DNA of 64,000 bases from Rhodobacteraceae bacterium NBU2976. GTDB taxonomy: Bacteria > Pseudomonadota > Alphaproteobacteria > Rhodobacterales > Rhodobacteraceae. Made by a program: the position numbers and the translations under genes. The stretch is taken from NCBI GenBank assembly GCA_023630215.1, contig JALPRQ010000001.1:992001-1056000 (forward strand), written 5' to 3'. Position 1 is the first letter of the stretch; every line of letters begins with the position of its first letter. Positions 17,131-25,878 of the stretch are shown in pieces. Under the pieces are notes generated by a model. It saw only the letters and a list, made by a program, of their open reading frames with translations. It was not told the DNA's origin and did not search any database.

Positions 17131-17510
17131 TGCGCTGGCTGATCCCGTTGCTGTTCGCGCTTCCGGCGTTTGCGGAGGAGGCGGAATACGGTTCCGTCTG
17201 GCTAACCGGGTTGGCGCGCGATAGCTGGGGCCTGAATCCGCCCGGCGAACTATTTGCCATGGTCTGTAATGTAAACGGACCGGATGGGTATTTGTCCATC
17301 CGCTCCGGCCCCGGCACGCAGTATGAAATCCAACGAAACCTAGAGCGGTTGGCGATCCTGACGGTTGATACACGCCAGCGACAGGGGCACTGGATCAAGG
17401 TGGTGACGGCGCACCGGACTACGGATACCGAGGGCAACAACATCCTGTTCAAGGATTTGCATGTGGAAGGCTGGGCGCATGACGGATATCTGTGCGACTT
17501 CGTTCACTGA
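17130..17510 (+). CDS. Secreted SH3-domain protein
   Basis: A 126-residue protein with an N-terminal signal peptide (MRWLIPLLFALPAFA, cleavage likely after residue 15) and a bacterial SH3-like region around GYLSIRSGPGTQYEIQRNL ... GWAHDGYLC. Bacterial SH3 domains often bind cell wall or periplasmic partners. Two Cys residues (MVCN and YLCDF) could form a disulfide in the periplasm. Coupled to the dehydrogenase gene by a TGATG overlap, though a shared role is not obvious. Confidence 0.75.
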   Translation: MRWLIPLLFALPAFAEEAEYGSVWLTGLARDSWGLNPPGELFAMVCNVNGPDGYLSIRSGPGTQYEIQRNLERLAILTVDTRQRQGHWIKVVTAHRTTDTEGNNILFKDLHVEGWAHDGYLCDFVH

Positions 17511-17581
17511 CAGTTGATCCGAACCGCTGGCAATTCCGTAAATGTTCACTAGATTACAGATGTAACCAAGGAGCCATTGCC

Positions 17582-18493
17582 ATGACATTTCGTCCCGTGA
17601 AATCCGAAAAACTCGCCCAGCCAACGATGGAGGGGGCAGGGGTTTTTCTGCACCGCGCATTTGGCTTCCATGACCCCAAAGCATTGGACCCGTTCCTGCT
17701 GTTTGACGATTTCCGCAATGACGATCCGGATTTTTACCGGGATGGCTTCCCGTGGCATCCCCATCGCGGGATCGAGACGATTACATACGTTCTGGAAGGC
17801 ACGGTCGAACATGGCGACAGTCTGGGGAATCGCGGGACGCTGGGGCCGGGATCGGTCCAGTGGATGACCGCCGGGTCGGGGATCATGCATCAGGAGATGC
17901 CGAAGGGGAACAAAAAGGGCCAGATGCATGGGTTTCAGCTGTGGGCGAACCTGCCCTCCAGCCTGAAAATGACGGCGCCGCGCTATCAGGATATTTCCGG
18001 CAATGACATTCCGGAGGTGATCGACGATGACGGCACCCGCGTGCGGGTAATTATCGGCGATTTCTGGGGGAAACGCGGCCCGGTGGACGGGATCGCAGCG
18101 GACCCGCAATATCTGGATATTTCCGTGCCGCCCAATACGACGAAATCCTTCAAGGTCGACATGTATCGCCATGTGTTTGCGTATATCTTTGCGGGCGCAG
18201 GGACGTTCCGCGATGCGTCGAAACCCTATGGTGTGCGTGTCGAGAAAGAGGTGAATGGCGAGGAGCTGAACATCCGCGACCTATCGGGCAACCGCACGCT
18301 GGTGCAGTTTGATACGGGGGATGAGGTCACGGTGACCTCCGGTCCAGACGGCATCCGGTTTTTGCTGGTATCCGGCAAACCGCTGGAAGAGCCGGTGGCC
18401 TGGCACGGGCCAATTGTGATGAACACGCAGGCGGAGTTGCGTCAGGCGATGATGGATCTGCGGAACGGGACGTTTATTAGGGCGCAGCATTAG
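17582..18493 (+). CDS. Pirin family protein
   Basis: A 303-residue bicupin of the pirin family. The N-terminal cupin carries the conserved metal ligands in WHPHRGIETITYVLEG, plus SVQWMTAGSGIMHQEMP. Some pirins have quercetinase activity or act as redox-responsive cofactors; the role here is unknown. AAGGAG precedes the start at 17582. An in-frame upstream start at 17492 would overlap the SH3 gene and lacks family similarity. Confidence 0.9.
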   Translation: MTFRPVKSEKLAQPTMEGAGVFLHRAFGFHDPKALDPFLLFDDFRNDDPDFYRDGFPWHPHRGIETITYVLEGTVEHGDSLGNRGTLGPGSVQWMTAGSGIMHQEMPKGNKKGQMHGFQLWANLPSSLKMTAPRYQDISGNDIPEVIDDDGTRVRVIIGDFWGKRGPVDGIAADPQYLDISVPPNTTKSFKVDMYRHVFAYIFAGAGTFRDASKPYGVRVEKEVNGEELNIRDLSGNRTLVQFDTGDEVTVTSGPDGIRFLLVSGKPLEEPVAWHGPIVMNTQAELRQAMMDLRNGTFIRAQH

Positions 18494-18713
18494 GGGCGGG
18501 TTTGAGCCCAAAGTGACCGATGCTGCGATCAATACGAACGGCTGCTCATTTGCTGGCAAGCAAGAGTGATAACACAGACCATATGCGCATAGTTGCAAAG
18601 CAATCGAGACAGTCTTGTTACAAACTCACACCGACCAAAATTCTCTAGTTTGGACACGATGCGGCCCATTTTTACGAATAGGTTCAGACTTTAAAGATGG
18701 AAAGGAAACCGCG

Positions 18714-19295
18714 ATGACCAAAAGGCGTCCAAGCGAAAAATGGGTGTCTAGCGATATCCAGCAGCATTTGGACGCGGATGTCTTAGCTGTCCTGGCACTC
18801 GGAGAGCGCATAAACGAGTGGTATTTGCCATGGCTTGATCGCATACACCTTATCGACGCTTACGACGCGCCAGCGATACTCTCCTGGAGAAACGAAGCAA
18901 TCGAGGATGCACGCCGCAAATTCGGCTTCGCATCCCCAGTCTCGATTATCGTAACAACCGCTGTTGGTAGCATAAAGGTCCTACAAGAAACATGTCCCGC
19001 ATATCATGCCATTAGAGAAGGAGCGCGTTTTCGCGACGCGCTATCGTCAGTTGCTGCCCGCGTGGCACAGAGTGATGAGTTATGGGAATTAATGTACTCA
19101 CGCTTTAACGCGGAAACTGTTTCTCAGGTCGTGGAGTGTGCGCTCTATGATTTGCTCTCAACCCACTTTGGAAACGTAGAGCATGCCTTTTGGATAGCTG
19201 CTGACGAACTGAATCGCGTCCACTTTGGCCAAGGTCTGACAATTGGATTTCAGAAGTTCATAAACCTTCTCCCTCCCGCCAAATGTAGACCCTAG
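18714..19295 (+). CDS. Orphan protein of unknown function
   Basis: A 193-residue soluble protein, no recognised domain. It is mostly helical with segments HLDADVLAVLALGERINEW and VVECALYDLLSTHFGNVEHAF. The start at 18714 follows AAAGGAAACC; an earlier in-frame start would add 33 odd residues. The codon choice is less GC-biased than in the neighbouring pirin and dehydrogenase genes, and long spacers (220 bases before, 170 after) isolate it, which suggests recent acquisition. Confidence 0.55.
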   Translation: MTKRRPSEKWVSSDIQQHLDADVLAVLALGERINEWYLPWLDRIHLIDAYDAPAILSWRNEAIEDARRKFGFASPVSIIVTTAVGSIKVLQETCPAYHAIREGARFRDALSSVAARVAQSDELWELMYSRFNAETVSQVVECALYDLLSTHFGNVEHAFWIAADELNRVHFGQGLTIGFQKFINLLPPAKCRP

Positions 19296-19342
19296 AACCT
19301 AGCTCTGGGTTTGCCAAAGAGACTTCAACCGTAAACGCCCGT

Positions 19343-19360
19343 TTTCGGCCTGTGCCGAAA
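19343..19360. repeat. Short hairpin in the spacer before the SixA-like gene
   Basis: TTTCGGC (19343-19349), loop CTGT, GCCGAAA (19354-19360). It lies in a 170-base spacer between convergent genes that otherwise holds nothing recognisable. It could end transcription from either side, although there is no T-run. Confidence 0.35.
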
Positions 19361-19465
19361 GCCGACCTTTGCGCAGTCGCAGCGAATTCACACTTCGTCT
19401 GCATCGCCGACATTGGCACTGACAAAATCGGTCTTAGCCAGAAATACCTGATGTTTTCCACTGCA

Positions 19466-19972
19466 TTAGGCGATCCGGTTCGGCGTCATGTAGGCGTTCA
19501 GCTCTGCTGATCCGAAACTGGCCTCGGCCCATTCGTCGATATGCAGGTCCAGCACCGTTGTGGCGGCGGTGGGGTATTTTTGGAAGAGTTCACTGCGCGG
19601 CGGCGGGTCGACACGCATGGCGGCGGCCATGGCGCCGATGGTGGGTTGGTGGCCAAGGATCAGCACCCGCTCGCCAATCGCTTTTTCGCGGATGACGGCC
19701 AGCATGTCGTCAGGTGTCGCCGAATAGAGGCGGGGCTCGAAATGGACCGGCGGCGGGGCAGGGAAACAGTTTGCGACGATGTCCCATGTCTCGGCACAGC
19801 GGGTGGCGTTGGAGACAATGGCGTGGTCGGGGATCAGCCCTTCGTCCGCCATCCATTTGCCCATCCAGGCGGCGGCGTCGATGCCGCGCTCGCAGAGTTT
19901 GCGGTCGATGTCGCGGGCATCCGGATCGTCCCATGACGATTTGGCGTGCCGCATCAAAATCAGTTGTTTCAT
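19466..19972 (-). CDS. SixA-type phosphohistidine phosphatase
   Basis: A 168-residue histidine phosphatase. The start MKQLILMRHAKSSWDDP is the classic SixA signature (RHAKSxW); the second catalytic histidine is in LILGHQPTIGAMAAA. SixA removes phosphate from histidine phosphotransfer proteins, but many homologues have other substrates. Start 19972 is one base past the end of the ferredoxin-like gene, so they are co-transcribed in the argB to sixA group. Confidence 0.86.
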   Translation of the reverse strand: MKQLILMRHAKSSWDDPDARDIDRKLCERGIDAAAWMGKWMADEGLIPDHAIVSNATRCAETWDIVANCFPAPPPVHFEPRLYSATPDDMLAVIREKAIGERVLILGHQPTIGAMAAAMRVDPPPRSELFQKYPTAATTVLDLHIDEWAEASFGSAELNAYMTPNRIA

Positions 19973-19973
19973 C

Positions 19974-20588
19974 TCACCCCCTGTGGAAGGCGCGCATGTG
20001 CAGCGCCGATTGCGCCGCCTGACGTCTGCCCTGTCCCACCGGGCAGGAACGTCGCACCGCGCATCCCGTTTCAAGACAGTCCTGACCTGCCGCACTGTCA
20101 AGGAAATCATGACAGGCCGGCACATCATAGGCTGCGTCTGTCAAGGCTGATACAGGGCAGGCGGAAAGGCAAGGTTTTTCGACGCAGGTGTCGCACGGGT
20201 TTGCGACCGGCGGCGGCAGGTCGCGCAGGGTTTCGTAGCGGAGTGCGCCGCGGAAACTGGCGAACTGGCCACGGGTTTCATGGACCAGCAGGGGGACGGG
20301 GGCCATGTGGAAGGACCCGGTCTCCAGCGCCCAGCGGATGAACGGGTGATAGGGTGGCCCGCCAAAGGGGAAGAGGGGCTCTGCGCCTTCGGCCACCGCG
20401 ATTTGGGTGATCACGCGGGTGGACCAGCGGTCAACGGGGTTGGGTTGGCCGTCTTGGTATTCCGGCGAGGCCGTCAGGACGTCCCAGAAGACGGGTTCGT
20501 CTGGTCCGATCAGCAACAACGTGCCGTTGTCGTGCAAACCACCCAGCACGATGAGCCCATGTTCGGCCAGCCGCACGTCCAGCGTCAT
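19974..20588 (-). CDS. Ferredoxin-like protein, probable two [4Fe-4S] clusters
   Basis: A 204-residue protein with an N-terminal domain of about 130 residues of unknown fold and a C-terminal cluster domain. The first set is C-x2-C-x4-C-x3-C-P (CDTCVEKPCLSACP); the second set is ACHDF ... DCLETGCAVRRSCPVG, giving eight cysteines, as in the QueG-type dicluster domain. The N-terminal part lacks the cobalamin-binding features of QueG. Its start overlaps the sterol desaturase stop by 4 bases. Electron transfer to the hydroxylase next door is possible but unproven. Confidence 0.75.
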   Translation of the reverse strand: MTLDVRLAEHGLIVLGGLHDNGTLLLIGPDEPVFWDVLTASPEYQDGQPNPVDRWSTRVITQIAVAEGAEPLFPFGGPPYHPFIRWALETGSFHMAPVPLLVHETRGQFASFRGALRYETLRDLPPPVANPCDTCVEKPCLSACPVSALTDAAYDVPACHDFLDSAAGQDCLETGCAVRRSCPVGQGRRQAAQSALHMRAFHRG

Positions 20589-21379
20589 TTCTTCGCAAAC
20601 GGCAGTTTGAGGGACCAGAGCAGGTTCGCGGGTTTTTCATCCTGCCATTCCAAGCCGACTGTCATGCCGTCGTGCCCGTCCTTGGGCTGGGGAATGTAAG
20701 TGCGGAACAGGCGGTCCCAGATCGACAAGGAGAATCCGTAGTTGCTGTCATGTTCTGAGCGGTGAACCGAATGATGCACGCGGTGCATGTCCGGCGTGAT
20801 GATGAACAGCCGTAGGATCGCGTCGGTTCGCGGCGAGAGTCGGATATTCGCATGATTGAACATAGCTGTGCCGTTGAGGATGATCTCGAACAAGATCACG
20901 GCCAGCGCGGCGGGGCCGAGCAGGTAAACCAGGCCGATTTTCAGGAGCATCGACAGGGCAATTTCAACGGGGTGAAATCGGATGGCGGTGGTCACGTCCA
21001 TATCGCGGTCGGCGTGGTGTACGCGGTGCAGCCGCCACAGGATCGGGATTTTGTGGGTGATCAGATGTTGCAGCCAGATGGCAAAGTCAAAGATCAGGAT
21101 CGCGAGCACAATTTCGACCCATGACGGCCAGCCGAGGCGGTTGAACAGGCCCCAACCCTGTGCCCCTGCATCCAGTGCAGCCCCAACCGCGAGCGCGGGC
21201 AGGACAAAGGCCATGAGGTTCAGTGTTACGGTATCAAGGATCGAAATGCCCCAATTCGCGAACCAGCGGCGTTTGCGCGTTTCCACACGGGCGCGGCGAG
21301 GCAGCAGGGTTTCGATGCTGGCGAATAGCGCAAACAGGCCCAGAAAGACGCCAAAGCGGATGAGGGTTTCGTTCTCCAT
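20585..21379 (-). CDS. Sterol desaturase / fatty acid hydroxylase family protein
   Basis: A 264-residue membrane di-iron hydroxylase. The histidine boxes HLITH, HRVHH and the later HRVHHSVH are all present, around four or five membrane helices. Family members hydroxylate or desaturate lipids; candidates here are membrane lipids such as ornithine lipids or carotenoids, but the substrate is not shown. It is followed at a 4-base overlap by the ferredoxin-like gene, which could serve as electron donor. Confidence 0.9.
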   Translation of the reverse strand: MENETLIRFGVFLGLFALFASIETLLPRRARVETRKRRWFANWGISILDTVTLNLMAFVLPALAVGAALDAGAQGWGLFNRLGWPSWVEIVLAILIFDFAIWLQHLITHKIPILWRLHRVHHADRDMDVTTAIRFHPVEIALSMLLKIGLVYLLGPAALAVILFEIILNGTAMFNHANIRLSPRTDAILRLFIITPDMHRVHHSVHRSEHDSNYGFSLSIWDRLFRTYIPQPKDGHDGMTVGLEWQDEKPANLLWSLKLPFAKK

Positions 21380-21442
21380 GCCCCTTATCTAGCGCCACGC
21401 GGGGCGGTCGCCTAGGGGGTGCGGCAACGGATCACGTCAATG

Positions 21443-22303
21443 TCACGCGCGGATGATCGACCCGGCACCATGTTCGGTGAACAGCTCCAACAGGCAGGCG
21501 TTGGGCGCGCGACCGTCGAGGATCACCACCGCGCGTACCCCGCCCGCAATCGCATTGAGCGCGGTTTGCGTCTTTGGGATCATGCCGCCGGCGATCACGC
21601 CGTCTTCGGTCATTTTGCGGACATTCTCGGCCGTCAGAGCGGTGACCACGTTTCCGTCCGCGTCCTTTACCCCCGCGACATCCGTCAGCAACAACAGGCG
21701 ATCAGCCTTCAACCCTGCCGCAATTGCCCCCGCCGCGTCGTCGCCGTTGACGTTGTAACTCTCGCCCCCCTCGCCTACGCCGATGGGCGCAATGACCGGG
21801 ATCAGGTTGGTGTTGAGGAAGCTGTGCAGCACGCCGGGATTCACCTGCACCGGTTCGCCGACAAAACCCAGATCAGGCTCGGCTTTTTTGCAGATCATCA
21901 GGTTGGCGTCCTTGCCCGACAGGCCAACGGCCTTACCGCCCTGCTTGTTGATCGCGGACACGATACGTTTGTTGACATGGCCCGACAGAACCATCTCGAC
22001 GACCTTCATCGTTGCCTCGTCCGTGATCCGCTTGCCGTTCACAAATTCGGATTTCACCTGAAGCTGGTCCAGCATCTCGTTGATCATCGGGCCACCACCA
22101 TGAACAACCACCGGGTTGATGTTGACCTGCTTCATCAGAACGATGTCACGCGCGAAACTGTCCATCGCCGCGTCATCCCCCATCGCGTGGCCGCCAAATT
22201 TCACCACCACCGTCGCCCCGTCATAGCGTTGCAAATAGGGCAGCGCTTCGGACAGGGTCTTGGCGGTTGCGATCCAGTCGCGGTTCATATCTTGAATCTC
22301 CAT
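21443..22303 (-). CDS. argB: Acetylglutamate kinase
   Basis: A 286-residue amino-acid kinase that phosphorylates N-acetylglutamate in arginine synthesis. [10 protein letters not shown] (phosphate binding), [10 protein letters not shown] and the C-terminal [14 protein letters not shown] are diagnostic. Length matches the arginine-regulated hexameric class with an N-terminal helix. The start may be 22303 or a second ATG five codons later. It is the first gene of a minus-strand group with the sterol desaturase, ferredoxin-like and SixA-like genes. Confidence 0.95.
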   Translation of the reverse strand: MEIQDMNRDWIATAKTLSEALPYLQRYDGATVVVKFGGHAMGDDAAMDSFARDIVLMKQVNINPVVVHGGGPMINEMLDQLQVKSEFVNGKRITDEATMKVVEMVLSGHVNKRIVSAINKQGGKAVGLSGKDANLMICKKAEPDLGFVGEPVQVNPGVLHSFLNTNLIPVIAPIGVGEGGESYNVNGDDAAGAIAAGLKADRLLLLTDVAGVKDADGNVVTALTAENVRKMTEDGVIAGGMIPKTQTALNAIAGGVRAVVILDGRAPNACLLELFTEHGAGSIIRA

Positions 22304-22453
22304 AGCGGCACCTGTTGATGGGTTTGACGTCTTTTAGACGGGATCATAGGAAAACCCAATAGTCAGAGTAAGATGTAAAGAGGGATCGCGTGCGTGAACA
22401 CGACGCGCCATTCAGCACAAACCCCATGCGTGTCGATGAACGTCGCCGGAACC

Positions 22454-23164
22454 CTAATTTCTGGCCTCAAGAACCCGCATACCTGTGGAGGTCATTTCAT
22501 AGGACCAGACCCGCTGAGAATAGACACCGTGTTTCATGTAGAACCGCGATGAACTGACAAACCCGGGGTTTGATGACGGTTCATAACGCCCTTGCAAAAC
22601 GCCAGCCCCATCCATGTAAACCACGACGTCGAAATTGCCGTTTCCATCAAATGTCAGCAGTACCTGGAGCTTGTGTGGTGTGCCGTTGCGCTGCAATCTC
22701 GCACCCGTGTATCGCTGATCCCGTAAGGCGCGGTTTTCGACACATCCATCCATACCCTGATCGCGGGTATAATCGCTGTCAAAACCCAGCGTGTTGTCGC
22801 TTTTCCATCTTACGCTCAGCGGTGGCGCGCAGCCGTTGCGCCCGTCATGTATCTGAAACAGGACAAATGGCTCTGTGCTTTGCGTGGTCATCGCTACGGT
22901 TGTTTCAAATAGATAGGTCACCGCGCGATTTACGGAAATTGTGCTGGAAAATATTTCCGCACGCTGGGCGAATATGCCCCCGGTACAATGATTTGCGCTG
23001 GTTCGGAATGTGTAATCCGCACCGCGACGTTCAATGGATCCGCGATCAACGTTGCAGGAGACGTCCCAATTCAGGTTAACGCGGTGCCAATTTGACTGAG
23101 CGAATACCGGAAGGCCAGAAAGGATGAATAGCAAGAGGGCGAAAAATAGCCGTTGAATACTCAT
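22454..23164 (-). CDS. Secreted polysaccharide-lyase-like protein
   Basis: A 236-residue exported protein. The signal peptide MSIQRLFFALLLFILSGLPVFA ends near residue 23. The mature part has the beta-rich pattern of a heparin-lyase-I/alginate-lyase jelly-roll: FVLFQIHDGRNGCAPPLSV and KLQVLLTFDGNGNFDVVVYMDG. Four cysteines probably form disulfides. The start at 23164 gives a clean signal peptide; the in-frame start at 23284 would bury it. The lyase activity is a fold-level guess; a plain carbohydrate-binding lectin is as likely. Confidence 0.6.
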   Translation of the reverse strand: MSIQRLFFALLLFILSGLPVFAQSNWHRVNLNWDVSCNVDRGSIERRGADYTFRTSANHCTGGIFAQRAEIFSSTISVNRAVTYLFETTVAMTTQSTEPFVLFQIHDGRNGCAPPLSVRWKSDNTLGFDSDYTRDQGMDGCVENRALRDQRYTGARLQRNGTPHKLQVLLTFDGNGNFDVVVYMDGAGVLQGRYEPSSNPGFVSSSRFYMKHGVYSQRVWSYEMTSTGMRVLEARN

Positions 23165-23349
23165 TACAAATAAGTCCCTTTGGTAAGGATTTCGAAGGTT
23201 ACTCTGCCTCCGAATAAATAATCGCAGAATATAACCATTGTTCAGGTGCAAATGTTTGTCAACAAAGTGGGAACTTGTGCGCACAGACGTCCCGTATCAG
23301 TATAGAAAACACACTTTCCATTTGAACTGGATTTGCAGCGAATGATGAC

Positions 23350-23850
23350 ATGACCATTTTGACAACCGCCCGCCTGACGCTGCGCCCCGCGCGGGTGGGG
23401 GATGAGGTTGGGTTGCACCGGGCGTTCACGGACCCCGAGGCGATGCGGTATTGGAGCACCTTGCCCCACACGGACATCGCCCAAACCCGGCATTTTGTCG
23501 AAGGGATGATCTGGCTAAAGCCCGAGGATGGGGAGGAGTTCATTGTCGAGAAGGACGGCGAGGTCATTGGCAAAGCAGGATTCTGGCGCTGGCCGGAGAT
23601 CGGGTTCATTCTTGTTCGCGATCATTGGGGGCAGGGTCTGGCGAGCGAGGCGGTGACCGCCCTGATCGCCCACGCCTTTGAAACGCGGGGTTTGGACGAG
23701 GTTGTGGCAGATGTAGACCCGAACAATGCGGCCTCGATCGCCTTGTTGGAAAAGCTGGGGTTCGTCGAAACGGGGCGGGAGGCGCTGACGTTGCAGATTG
23801 GGGAGGCGTGGTTTGATAGTGTATATTTTGCGTTGCGGAATCCCAATTGA
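23350..23850 (+). CDS. GNAT family N-acetyltransferase
   Basis: A 166-residue RimJ/RimL-like acetyltransferase. The start MTILTTARLTLRPAR, the acetyl-CoA loop region RDHWGQGLASEAV and the C-terminal NNAASIALLEKLGFVETGR are typical. The acceptor substrate is not known. It is convergent with engB, only 2 bases between the stop codons. Confidence 0.9.
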   Translation: MTILTTARLTLRPARVGDEVGLHRAFTDPEAMRYWSTLPHTDIAQTRHFVEGMIWLKPEDGEEFIVEKDGEVIGKAGFWRWPEIGFILVRDHWGQGLASEAVTALIAHAFETRGLDEVVADVDPNNAASIALLEKLGFVETGREALTLQIGEAWFDSVYFALRNPN

Positions 23851-23852
23851 CC

Positions 23853-24500
23853 CTATTCCATCGTCGCAATCACCGCGCGCAGGGCGTCCAGCCCCTCGCC
23901 CTTTTCTGACGAGGTCAGGATGATTTCCGGATAGGCGGCCGGGTGTTTGGCCAGCACTTTGCGGGTGGCTTCCAGCGACTTTTCCAGATCTGCCCCGCGC
24001 GGTTTGTCCGCCTTGGTCATCACCACCTGAAACGTCACAGCGGCGCTGTCGAGCAGGGACATGATTTCCTCGTCCACCGCTTTGGCGCCATGGCGTGAGT
24101 CCACCAGCAGGAAAACGCGGCGCAGCGTTACGCGGCCTTGGAGGTAGGCTTTCAGAAGCGCTTGCCATTTTTGGACGACCGCGACCGGCGCATTGGCGAA
24201 GCCGTAGCCGGGGAGGTCCACCAGATAGATATCGCCGAGGGTGAAATAGTTAATCTCTTGCGTGCGGCCCGGGGTGTTCGATGCCCGCGCCAGCGCTTTA
24301 CGGCCCGTCAGCGCGTTGATCAGGGAAGATTTGCCGACGTTGGAGCGGCCGGCAAAACAAACCTCTAGCCTGTCCGCAGCGGGTAGCCCGTCCATGGCGA
24401 CGACACCTTTCAGGAATTCGGACGTTCCGGCGAACAATAGCCGACCGGCCTCCAATGCGGCCTGATCGGGGGTGTCCATGATCGGGAAAGGTTGGGTCAT
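23853..24500 (-). CDS. engB: Ribosome biogenesis GTP-binding protein EngB (YsxC/YihA)
   Basis: A 215-residue TRAFAC GTPase needed for large-subunit assembly. G1 GRSNVGKSS at 51-59, G3 DLPGYGFA and G4 TKAD are intact. It overlaps the CatB-like gene by 4 bases and closes the yidC-MOSC-acetyltransferase-engB run. Confidence 0.94.
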   Translation of the reverse strand: MTQPFPIMDTPDQAALEAGRLLFAGTSEFLKGVVAMDGLPAADRLEVCFAGRSNVGKSSLINALTGRKALARASNTPGRTQEINYFTLGDIYLVDLPGYGFANAPVAVVQKWQALLKAYLQGRVTLRRVFLLVDSRHGAKAVDEEIMSLLDSAAVTFQVVMTKADKPRGADLEKSLEATRKVLAKHPAAYPEIILTSSEKGEGLDALRAVIATME

Positions 24501-25138
24501 TCGGCGGCCTCCAACGCGGACAGGTCAGCGCCGCGGATGGCGTTGAGGTTACGGGTGATTTTGTCGGTGGACCAGTCCCACCAAGCAATGTCCAGCAGGC
24601 GTGCGATGGTGGAATCATCAAAGCGGGAGCGGACCACGCGGGCCGGGTTGCCGCCGACAACGGCATAGGGTGGCACATCGTTGGCCACTACGGATCGCGC
24701 CGCGATGATCGCGCCTGCGCCGATGGTGACGCCGGGCATGATCACGGCCTCGGTCCCGATCCAAACGTCGGGGCCGATGACGGTGTTGCCTTTATGCTCG
24801 GCCGTCCATGTGGCGGGGTCGAAGCCCTCCTCCCAACCCTGTCCAAATATGTTGAACGGGTAGGTGGAAAAGCCGCCCATTGCGTGGGTGCCGCCATTCA
24901 TGAAAATCTGGACGCCGTATGCGAGGGCGCAGAATGGACCGATGATCAGCTTGTCGCCGAACATCTCGAAATGATGGAGCACGTTGCGGTCAAAGAAATC
25001 GCGGGTTTCATGGCGGTCGTCGTAATAGGTGAAACGCCCCACCTCGACATTCTCGCGCCCTTTCGCCAGCGGTCGCAGGAAGGTGGTCCCGGCATAGTTG
25101 GGCATGGGGTGCAAAATGTCAGGGTCAGGGCCGTTCAT
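24497..25138 (-). CDS. CatB-related O-acetyltransferase (hexapeptide repeat)
   Basis: A 213-residue left-handed beta-helix acetyltransferase of the xenobiotic/Vat type. The hexapeptide repeats show as NTVIGPDVWIGTEAVIMPG and VTIGAGAIIAARSVV, with VVGGNPARVVRSRF at the end; the catalytic histidine is probably in GGTHAMGG. Many chromosomal members are housekeeping enzymes rather than resistance determinants. It overlaps both neighbours by 4 bases, so it is fully integrated in the operon. Confidence 0.87.
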   Translation of the reverse strand: MNGPDPDILHPMPNYAGTTFLRPLAKGRENVEVGRFTYYDDRHETRDFFDRNVLHHFEMFGDKLIIGPFCALAYGVQIFMNGGTHAMGGFSTYPFNIFGQGWEEGFDPATWTAEHKGNTVIGPDVWIGTEAVIMPGVTIGAGAIIAARSVVANDVPPYAVVGGNPARVVRSRFDDSTIARLLDIAWWDWSTDKITRNLNAIRGADLSALEAAE

Positions 25139-25878
25139 GCCATTACCCTGTCACCAATACGAATGGGGCCACTGTCAATGACTTCGGCGACAATGCCGAA
25201 ATCCTGGTGGCCATATTCGCGGTCCAGCGTGCCAAGCGTGTCGGCGTCGCTGATCCCTGTGTCGGGGTTCACGGTGGTGGCCACGCAGCGGGTGATCGGT
25301 TCGGCGACGCGCAGCCGCACCCCGCCGATGGTGATTTCCTGTCCGACCCAGTCGAATTCGGCAAAGGGCGCGAAACCTTCGACCCAGATATTGCCGCGGA
25401 ACCGTTCGCGCGCAAGGGTGACCCCCATGCGCGCACCAAGATCCGCCAGCGAATTGTCCGAAAGGATGGACACCCAGGGCATACCGCGATCTGTCATACC
25501 TTGTTTGGTGGCCTTCACCAACTTCACGGGTTTGGCGCGCTTGGGGTCGCACAGTTGGGCAACCCAATTGATGACGCGCTCTGCGTCCTCGGCTGCGTCG
25601 GGCGATACGAACAGGGGTTCGATGTCAGGGTGCCACAGCTCCAGCCGTGCGGATTTCAGTTTGGCTTTCACCGCCATCAGCCGCGCGGAACTGGCGCCGC
25701 GCACGAAATTCATACATTTGCCCCAGCCCTCGGCCGGGTCGTATTTCGATGCCTCGTGCATGACGGCCCAAAGACGATCGCCGGGCATGGTCTGCCCGGC
25801 GGTCAGGGATATGTTTTCCAGCGGCTCGTATCCGATCGCTTTGATCGGGTGCCGATAGAGGGCGGTTAAAACCCCCAT
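25135..25878 (-). CDS. MOSC domain-containing protein
   Basis: A 247-residue protein with an N-terminal beta-barrel MOSC_N-like region (LTALYRHPIKAIGYEPL) and a C-terminal MOSC domain with the conserved cysteine in VAEPITRCVATTVNPDTG. MOSC proteins handle molybdenum-cofactor sulfur or act as amidoxime/N-hydroxy reductase modules. The start overlaps the yidC stop (TGATG). A longer in-frame reading to 26205 is just antisense-like extension within yidC and is not used. Confidence 0.88.
   Translation of the reverse strand: MGVLTALYRHPIKAIGYEPLENISLTAGQTMPGDRLWAVMHEASKYDPAEGWGKCMNFVRGASSARLMAVKAKLKSARLELWHPDIEPLFVSPDAAEDAERVINWVAQLCDPKRAKPVKLVKATKQGMTDRGMPWVSILSDNSLADLGARMGVTLARERFRGNIWVEGFAPFAEFDWVGQEITIGGVRLRVAEPITRCVATTVNPDTGISDADTLGTLDREYGHQDFGIVAEVIDSGPIRIGDRVMA

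Noticed and set aside
24794-25858. Open frame opposite the MOSC and acetyltransferase genes (354 codons)
   Set aside because: It spans two coupled genes on the other strand and has no motif.
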